A stretch of DNA of 64,000 nt from Monodelphis domestica. Taxonomy: Eukaryota; Chordata; Mammalia; Didelphimorphia; Didelphidae. The translations under genes were made by a program, and so were the position numbers. Location of the stretch: the NCBI RefSeq assembly GCF_027887165.1, contig NC_077228.1, positions 103,514,206-103,578,205 of the forward strand. Direction: 5' to 3'. The notes beneath the pieces were generated by a model that worked only from the letters and a program-made list of their open reading frames with translations, did not search any database and was not told the origin of the DNA. Positions 59,501-64,000 of the stretch are shown here, piece after piece. Numbering within the stretch: position 1 is the first letter of the stretch; every line of letters starts with the position of its first letter.

Positions 59501-61938
59501 CCACCTGAAGAGTGAAGGGCCTGAAGCGAGAAGCCACTACCTGAGGTTCTGACTTCTTCTCCTCTCCAGGTCCCTCCGAGGAGGGTGACTTCTTTGAGGT
59601 CTCCTTTATTTGTGGTTCCTTTTTTTCTGGCACACCTTTCTCAGAGTCCTTCTGCTCTTGAGCCTGAACTGGGGCCTGTTCCAGGCTCAGCTTCTTTGAA
59701 GCTGTTGCTTTTACCTGAGCTGAATTCTTCTCTAAGGTCAGTACTTTTTCCCGAGTCGATCCCTTTTCCCCCTTCTCTGGGTTCAGTGTTTTCTCCTGAG
59801 CTGATGCCCTCTCAAAAGCCAGTGCCCTCTCCCGAGCTGACACCTTCTTTGGGGTCAAGGATTCCTCAGAAGCAGATACCTTTTCTAAAACTAATGCCTT
59901 CTCTTGGCCTGATGTCTTCACTGAAATCATCGGCTTTTCCCCAGCTAATGACTTCTTTGGGGCCAATGTTTCCTCAGGGGTCAATGTCTTTTCTAGGACT
60001 GATACCTTCTCAGAAGCTGGTGTCTTCCCTAAAGCTAATTTCTTCTCTGGGACTGTCTGATCCTGGACTGGTGTCTTCTCTGAAGCTAATTTCTTCTCTG
60101 GGACTGTCTGATCCTGGACTGGTGTCTTCTCTGAAGCTAATTTCTTCTCTGGGACTGTCTGATCCTGGACTGGTGTCTTCTCTGAAGCTATTTTTTTCTC
60201 TGAGGCTGACTGATCCTGGACTGGTGTCCTTTCTGGGGCTGAAACTGTCCTTTGATCCAGTGTCTTCTCCTCCTTTGTCTCTCTTCCCTCCAGACTCTTC
60301 TCATCTCTGGCCCAGGGTCCTCTCTGCTTCTGGCTTAATCTTCGTCTAGGTGGAGGAACTATCTCCTTCTGGGGCACTGGGGGCTGCTGTGTGACCCACA
60401 CTGCACCCTGGCTCTCTTTTTTCTCTTCTACTTCTAACTGTTCCTTGATGGGGGACTGGGAAGTCTCCAAGGCCTGTCGCCGCAGCCTCCGTTCCTGTCT
60501 CGTTCTTAGAACTGCCTGGAAATTCTCATCCTCTTCATCTTTGACAGAGGAATGAAGCTTGGGGGCCTCAGCTTCCTCCAGGCTTGGGAGCCTGTAAGAC
60601 AGGAGGTGGGGATGTTACAGACAGCCTGGTCTTCTCTCTTTCCCTTTACATGAACATGAATTCATCTTTTGCCTATATGCCCTTGTTCCCCATGCCTGGA
60701 AAGCTCATCCTCCACTTCTGTACCTAACTGAATGCTTAGCTTTATCTGAAGCACAAAATTACTTCGTATTTACTCAGTAGATATTTTGTTTATATACATA
60801 TCTGTGAATATATTTCTCCCTAGTAGAATGTAAGCTCCTTGAAGGTAGGAACTGTTACTTTGTTCCCTTTTGTATCCCAAGAATACCAAGTACAGTGTTA
60901 GTTCACCTAACCTAGTTAGAGCATAAATTCCTGAATTTAATAAAGTGGTTGAGGGTAGGACTTATATGGGGTAGGTAGGAGTTATATGGTCCCATAGGAG
61001 ACTTACCACTGGGAGGGACCTCAAAGAGCATGAAATACAGATAAAATTATGGAACTAAGAATAGGCCCAGAAAGTGACTTGTCCAAAGTTGCATAGTGAC
61101 AGAGCCATGCCTTAGAATTCCAGGCTCCTAATCCTCACCCCTATAGTCTTTCCACTATCCTGAGATTTTTGTTGTTGTTCAGTGGTTTTCAGTTGCATCT
61201 AACTTTATGGCCCCATTGGGTTTTCTTGGCAAAGATACTGGAACGGTGTGTCATTTCCTTCTCCAGCTTCTTTTACATAGGAAGAAACTGAGACAAATAA
61301 AATGAAGAGATTTATCTAGGGTCACACAGCTACTGAATTCTGACTCCTAGATTGGCATTCTATCCACTGTGCCACCTAGTTGCCCCAACACTGAGATGCT
61401 TTTTGGTTTTATCCTTCATTTTCATTTGTGTTAGAGAAAGCAGTTTTGACTCAGAAGGTCTATGAAGAGCCTTGGGGCACATTTTCATTGCATCAGTCTC
61501 ATTCCTGTTTCTGTCCCTCCTCCCCCAGCTAGACCATAGATTCATAAGCTTATAGAGCTAGAGACAGAAGGGACCTCAGAAGGCATTTAGGGCAACCTGC
61601 TCTTTCTAAGATGAAGAAACTGAGGATTGGAGAGGGCAGTTGTCCTAGATCATATAGTCAATGTCAGAGAGGGATTTGAACCCAAGTCTTTGGACTTCAA
61701 AGTCAGTCATCTTACCACTATGATTCACAGGGAAACTGATTCCCTGCCCTTTTCCCTTCCTCCCCCAACTCCATTCACGTGAGTGGAAATGGGTACATAC
61801 CTTTCCACTGCTGGCTGGTCTCCATTGTGGGTTACTTTGGGGGCTTCATCATCTGTAGTAGAACTCAGGTTTCGGTGCCTCCGACGTCGTTCTCGCTCCT
61901 GCTCCTCTTCATCCTCTAATGTCCTTTGCATTGCCAAG
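41487..61938 (-). CDS. LAD1: Ladinin-1, coding exons 2-9 (exon 1 lies outside the window)
   Basis: Ladinin-1 is described as an anchoring-filament protein of epithelial basement membranes and, more recently, as an actin-associated epithelial protein; its biochemical role is not settled. Eight exons in continuous frame encode 582 residues. They start [20 protein letters not shown], aligning just after the short human exon 1 peptide MAVSRKDWSALSS, and end [13 protein letters not shown]. The long central exon 3 is rich in xxEKxxx repeats. The C-terminal half ([63 protein letters not shown]) is nearly identical to human. With exon 1 the protein would be about 595 residues versus 517 in human, the excess lying in the repeats. 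All junctions are GT-AG and in frame, so the gene looks intact. The promoter is outside the window. Confidence 0.96.
41860..41949 (-). CDS. LAD1: LAD1 exon 8
   Basis: 90 nt encode [30 protein letters not shown]. Acceptor ctttctag, donor gtactag, phase 0-0. Human: [20 protein letters not shown]. Confidence 0.95.
42412..42603 (-). mobile_element. tRNA-derived SINE
   Basis: Complement: aaaacccttaccgactattt, gtaagtgacttgcccagggt, ccacttagttgtcc. Confidence 0.87.
42735..42845 (+). mobile_element. L2 3' end
   Basis: gcccctgaaggcagggactt, cacacagtaggcacttcaaa. Confidence 0.7.
43203..43440 (+). mobile_element. SINE with RTE-like tail
   Basis: gggcagctaggtggcttggc head; ctcagtttcctcatctgtaa; tail aaagccctaaatagggttat. 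Confidence 0.88.
43603..43806 (-). mobile_element. tRNA-derived SINE
   Basis: Complement: acttctgtcttagaatcaat, ttaggtgacttgcccagggt, gccacctagctgtc. Confidence 0.87.
44556..44835 (+). mobile_element. L1 3'-end fragment
   Basis: Contains the agcagaaccaagagaaca, cacctccagaggaagaa and AATAAATGAATTAA-tail motifs of L1 3' ends. LAD1 intron 7; edges approximate. Confidence 0.65.
44870..44983 (-). mobile_element. MIR, left part, split by the provirus
   Basis: Reads as the first part of a minus MIR-type copy (gatgaggaaaatgaga, agtgacttgcc). It stops at CTAG where the provirus begins and resumes after the provirus. Confidence 0.75.
44984..45560 (-). repeat. 3' LTR of the provirus
   Basis: 577 bp, beginning TGTTAAGGG and ending TTTCAACA on the plus strand (TG...CA termini). 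It pairs with 51313-52034. Confidence 0.9.
45561..51312 (-). mobile_element. Internal region of the provirus
   Basis: Contains degraded gag, protease, reverse transcriptase, RNase H and integrase sequence in the normal retroviral order on the minus strand. About 0.9 kb between integrase and the 3' LTR shows no recognisable envelope. I could not match the sequence next to the 5' LTR to a specific tRNA primer. Confidence 0.85.
51313..52034 (-). repeat. 5' LTR of the provirus, carrying a SINE insertion
   Basis: It is homologous throughout to 44984-45560. The extra length is explained by a SINE at about 51745-51886. The LTR contains an AATAAA on the minus strand near its internal end. Confidence 0.9.
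51745..51886 (-). mobile_element. tRNA-derived SINE inserted in the 5' LTR
   Basis: Minus-orientation SINE (plus strand reads gttaagtgacttgctcaagg, then cacctagctgtcccc). It interrupts the LTR relative to its partner and is flanked by an imperfect ctgtctcct duplication. It is therefore younger than the provirus. Confidence 0.85.
52039..52115 (-). mobile_element. MIR, right part, split by the provirus
   Basis: Continues the copy at 44870-44983: after the CTAG duplication it reads the body end (attcaaatccagctcttctt and ctctatccact). Confidence 0.7.
52575..52712 (-). CDS. LAD1: LAD1 exon 7
   Basis: 138 nt encode 46 residues including [26 protein letters not shown] and RAEPPLSRK. Acceptor ctgttcccag, donor gtaagga. 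It is followed by a 10.6-kb intron that carries the provirus. Confidence 0.96.
52959..53031 (-). CDS. LAD1: LAD1 exon 6
   Basis: 73 nt encode [24 protein letters not shown]. Acceptor catcccag, donor gtgagta. This is the best conserved block of ladinin. Confidence 0.96.
54495..54612 (+). mobile_element. MIR fragment
   Basis: catcctcagttttgataact, gtaaaatgaggatgacaata. Confidence 0.65.
54617..54692. repeat. AT-rich simple sequence
   Basis: Imperfect atat/atta repeats in LAD1 intron 5. Confidence 0.85.
54697..54925 (+). mobile_element. SINE with RTE-like tail
   Basis: gacagctaggtggcgctgat head, complete, tail aaaccccaaagaggattaca and ctgaacaac. LAD1 intron 5. Confidence 0.9.
55255..55375 (+). 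mobile_element. L2 3' end
   Basis: gactgtaagccttgtgaggg, aatgagtgtttattgacatt. Confidence 0.7.
55795..55912 (+). mobile_element. L2 3' end
   Basis: ctgtgtggaccctgagtata, gatagatacttattgaatca; diverged. Confidence 0.6.
55948..55991 (-). CDS. LAD1: LAD1 exon 5
   Basis: 44 nt encode [14 protein letters not shown] plus two bases of a Ser codon. Acceptor ctctttccag, donor gtaaggg. Human: MKPKKENSETTLTRS. Confidence 0.94.
56530..56745 (-). mobile_element. MIR-type SINE
   Basis: Complement: gggtttacaaagcatattat, gcagatgagaaaactgagtc, ctctttgtgctaccatac. Confidence 0.75.
56915..57160 (-). mobile_element. SINE with RTE-like tail
   Basis: Complement: gttgtttttcagtcatatcc, ccccatttgggattttcttg, to gtgccacttagctgccc. 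LAD1 intron 4. Confidence 0.9.
57195..57395 (-). mobile_element. MIR-type SINE
   Basis: Complement: gaagagcatccaactcaact, gttaactgacttactcaagc, atttggacccaagttttcct. Confidence 0.7.
57913..58017 (-). CDS. LAD1: LAD1 exon 4
   Basis: 105 nt encode [20 protein letters not shown]...SSPRTISFR, phase 0-0. Acceptor ctccttcag, donor gtaagga. Confidence 0.96.
58222..58488 (-). mobile_element. SINE with RTE-like tail
   Basis: Complement: ttgctattcagtcattcagt, tctaccatttccttctccat, to ccactgagccacccagatgc. LAD1 intron 3. Confidence 0.87.
58500..58592 (-). mobile_element. SINE body fragment
   Basis: Second partial copy right after the previous one: aagtgacttgtccaaggtcg to cttcctgactccagacccac. Confidence 0.7.
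58640..58788 (+). mobile_element. tRNA-derived SINE, partial
   Basis: Head ggtacctcagtggatagaag, diverged middle, core tgtgacccagggcaagtcac. Confidence 0.75.
59334..59376. repeat. (TGAA)n microsatellite
   Basis: About ten TGAA units in LAD1 intron 3. Confidence 0.95.
59505..60591 (-). CDS. LAD1: LAD1 exon 3, long repeat-rich exon
   Basis: 1087 nt encode 362 residues. It begins [20 protein letters not shown], then [16 protein letters not shown]. Next comes [18 protein letters not shown], then about 180 residues of imperfect xxEKxxx repeats, and it ends [11 protein letters not shown]. Acceptor gtcttacag, donor gtgggta. Near 60034-60186 three consecutive 51-bp units encode the same 17 residues. 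The open frame on the opposite strand here is a compositional shadow. Confidence 0.96.
60034..60230 (-). repeat. LAD1: 51-bp coding tandem repeat within LAD1 exon 3
   Basis: Three successive 51-bp units (60034-60084, 60085-60135, 60136-60186), identical by eye, are followed by a fourth diverged unit. Each encodes the 17 residues [17 protein letters not shown]. Confidence 0.93.
60815..60905 (+). mobile_element. L2 3'-end fragment
   Basis: gaatgtaagctccttgaagg, accaagtacagtgttagt. Confidence 0.68.
61020..61165 (-). mobile_element. MIR fragment
   Basis: Complement: cccagaaagtgacttgtcca, tatagtctttccactatcct. Confidence 0.6.
61168..61385 (-). mobile_element. SINE with RTE-like tail
   Basis: Complement: gttgttgttcagtggttttc, ccccattgggttttcttggc, to ctgtgccacctagttgcccc. 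LAD1 intron 2. Confidence 0.88.
61575..61735 (-). mobile_element. MIR-type SINE
   Basis: Complement: aagatgaagaaactgaggat, gagggatttgaacccaagtc. Confidence 0.75.
61801..61938 (-). CDS. LAD1: LAD1 exon 2
   Basis: 138 nt encode a very basic/acidic segment [20 protein letters not shown]...PAVER. Acceptor cctaattgcag, donor gtatgta. The human orthologue reads [20 protein letters not shown]. Confidence 0.96.
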
Positions 61939-62084
61939 CTGCAATTAGGAAAAGAGAACCAAGGGACATGAAAGAGAACCACATGAGATGCTGGAGCCAT
62001 AAGTAGAAGACCCAATAATAACATTAATTCACATATAACAACTGAAGGTTTGGAAAACACTTTAAGCACACTTTCTCATTTCAT

Positions 62085-62385
62085 CTGGAGCCAGAAGGGA
62101 ACTTTTAGCCCAAACCCTAAGTTGACAGATGAAGAAAGTGAGGCTCATATATGTTAAAGACTTTTCAAGGAAAAAGGCATAGTTGCAGAACCTAATTTGA
62201 TCCCAGATCCTTCTGATTCCAAAGTCAGGGATTTTTTTTACTTGAGCCTCCCATTGATGCTAAGAGGAAAATATTATTATTCCATTTTACATATGAGGAA
62301 ATTGAGGCTAGAGAGGCTAAGTGATTTGCCTAGGATCATATAGTTAGCGAATATTTGAAGAAGGATAAGGAGCTAGGTCTTGCTG
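62085..62385 (-). mobile_element. Two tandem MIR-type copies
   Basis: Complement copies: gttgacagatgaagaaagtg (62113) and acatatgaggaaattgaggc (62289), the second ending at the L1 target duplication. Confidence 0.7.
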
Positions 62386-62406
62386 GCTCCAAGACAACTA
62401 GTAGAT

Positions 62407-62731
62407 AGCAGCAAGGCAATGATCCAGGACAATTCTGAGGGACTTATGAGAAAGAACACTATCCACATCCAGAGAAAGAACTGTGGGAGCAGAAACACAG
62501 AAGAAAAACAACTGCTTGATCACAAGGATCAAGGGGGATATGATTGGGGATGTAGATTCTAAATGATACCCCTAGTGCAAACAACATAGAAGTAGGTTCT
62601 GACCAAAGACACATGTAAAACCCAGTGGAATTGCATGTTGGCTATGGGAGAGGGGGATGGGAGGGAAAGGACATGAATCATGTAACCATGGGAAAATATT
62701 CTAAAATAAATAAGTAAATGATTTTTTTTTG
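62407..62731 (+). mobile_element. 5'-truncated L1
   Basis: L1 3' UTR (ccacatccagagaaagaact, gtggaattgcatgttggcta, tail with AATAAATAAG). Flanked by a 16-bp duplication with one mismatch (62391-62406 and 62732-62747). LAD1 intron 1. Confidence 0.85.
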
Positions 62732-63235
62732 AAGACCACTAGTAGATCCTCTAACCCCACCACATTTCAAGTAATCTGTGGCTACATTTATTGATTCTAG
62801 GATGGTGAACAAAGGAAAAAATGCTCTTTAGGCTTTCTACCTAGGAGAGACCAATATTGCAGTTGCAGTAAAGAGACTTAGGTCAGCATTTTCTTAGAAA
62901 GAGTATCATTATTTAGCAGGGTTTTTCTGAAAATCATAGAATCCCAGAATTAGAAGAAATCTCAGAGATAATCTAGACTAACCATTATGCAAAGTAGGAG
63001 AAACTAGTCTAACAGTCCAGAAAAATAATCCTCAAGTCTCCATAGGAAGTCTCCAAAAACAAGGACATCACTAACTCCCAAGGTGGTAATCCATTCTACT
63101 TTTAGACAGCTCTCACCATCAGGAGGTTTGTCTTCTATTCTCTCAAAGTCTCATTTTCCTATAATTTGCACCAGTTACCCCAAAAGATGTACTCTCTTGG
63201 GACAAGCACAAGTCTAATCCTTCCTTATGATAACT

Positions 63236-63652
63236 TTCCTTCCTTCCTTCCTTCCTTCCTTCCTTCCTTCCTTCTTTCCTTCCTTCCTTCCTTCCTTCCT
63301 TCCTTCCTTCCTTCCTTCCTTCCTTCCTTCCTTCTTTCCTTCCTTCCTTCCTTCCTTCCTTCCTTCCTTCCTTCCTTCCTTCCTTCCTTCCTTCCTTCCT
63401 TCTTTCCTTCCTTCTTTCCTTCCTTCTTTCCTTCCTTCCTTCCTTCCTTCCTTCCTTCCTTCCTTCCTTCCTTCCTTCCTTCCTTCCTTCCTTCCTTCCT
63501 TCCTTCCTTCCTTCCTTCTTTCCTTCTTTCCTTCCTTCCTTCCTTCCTTCCTTCCTTCCTTCCTTCCTTCCTTCCTTCCTTCCTTCCTTCCTTCCTTCCT
63601 TCCTTCCTTCCTTCCTTCCTTCCTTCCTTCCTTCCTTCCTTCCTTCCTTCCT
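63236..63652. repeat. (CCTT)n microsatellite joined to an L1 tail
   Basis: Over 410 bp of CCTT with rare CTTT variants. It ends at a T8 run that is the poly(A) end of the adjacent minus L1. Confidence 0.98.
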
Positions 63653-64000
63653 TTTTTTTTCCAATAATGTTTGATTTTATTTTTCCCAATTACATGAAGA
63701 AATGATTTTTAAAATTTCTTTCTTGACACTTTGCAATCAAAATAATCTCCTTCCTTCCCTCCCCTCCCCTCTCCCTGAGACAATAAGCAATTTGATAGAG
63801 GCTAAACATGTGCTATCATGAAATATATATCTCCATATTTGTCATGTTATGAAAGAATATATGTATCACACATAGAAGAAAAAACTCATGAAGAAAACTG
63901 AATGGAAAATGGTATGCTTCAACCTGCATTCAGACACCATGAGTTCTTTCTCTGGTAATGGAGAGCATTTTTCTTTATGACTCCTTTGGAGTTAACTTGA
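63653..64000 (-). mobile_element. L1, minus orientation, continues past the window
   Basis: Complement of an L1 3' end, beginning with a T8 run and containing gagttctttctctggtaatg. It is still inside the element at the last base. Confidence 0.8.

Noticed and set aside
59585-60349. 254-codon open frame on the plus strand, opposite LAD1 exon 3
   Set aside because: It is the antisense shadow of a low-complexity, EK-repeat coding exon. It has no homology, no splice context and no promoter.
61939-64000. LAD1 exon 1 in the window
   Set aside because: I searched the minus strand for a start codon followed by a peptide like MAVSRKDWSALSS with a donor and found none; the exon is probably beyond 64000.

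Overview
The window is mammalian nuclear DNA and almost certainly marsupial. Its coding exons match therian genes closely. The interspersed repeats are typical of marsupials: tRNA-derived SINEs with a G-rich head and an A/T tail, SINEs whose tail looks RTE-derived, MIR and L2 relics, and L1 3' ends. I cannot name the species from sequence alone.

Two host genes lie in tandem, both on the minus strand. TNNT2 (cardiac troponin T) runs from a promoter and non-coding exon 1 near 36.6-36.9 kb down to its poly(A) signal near 2.3 kb. All 16 coding exons can be placed, including four tiny ones of 9, 11, 15 and 30 nt. Their coding parts sum to 897 nt, that is 298 residues plus stop. LAD1 (ladinin-1) runs from above the window (exon 1 not seen) through eight coding exons at 61938-41487 and a 3' UTR exon starting at 40635. 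The order TNNT2-LAD1 on one strand is the mammalian 1q32-type order (established knowledge), so synteny supports both calls.

Layout, low to high coordinate. 1-2275 is the 3' flank of TNNT2 with a purine microsatellite and L2 tails. 2276-36.67 kb is TNNT2. 36.7-37.2 kb is its GC-rich promoter and upstream flank. 37.2-40.5 kb is intergenic DNA with a TTCC array and a SINE; I see no gene there. 40.5-64.0 kb is LAD1. LAD1 intron 7 (41950-52574) holds a broken gammaretrovirus-like (class I) provirus at 44984-52034. It lies in the same orientation as LAD1, sits inside an older MIR copy, and carries a SINE in its own 5' LTR.

The rest is introns filled with SINEs, MIR and L2 relics, 5'-truncated L1 copies (two with perfect 17-18 bp target duplications) and microsatellites. 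I found no bacterial-type system, CRISPR array, tRNA or rRNA gene. The most useful observations are the 9-nt TNNT2 microexon, a tandem 17-residue repeat in LAD1 exon 3, a LAD1 stop codon that is the last triplet of the penultimate exon, a CA microsatellite inside the TNNT2 3' UTR, and the nested order of the provirus and its surrounding repeats. Exon boundaries were read by eye from splice signals and frame continuity; repeat boundaries are approximate unless a target duplication is given.
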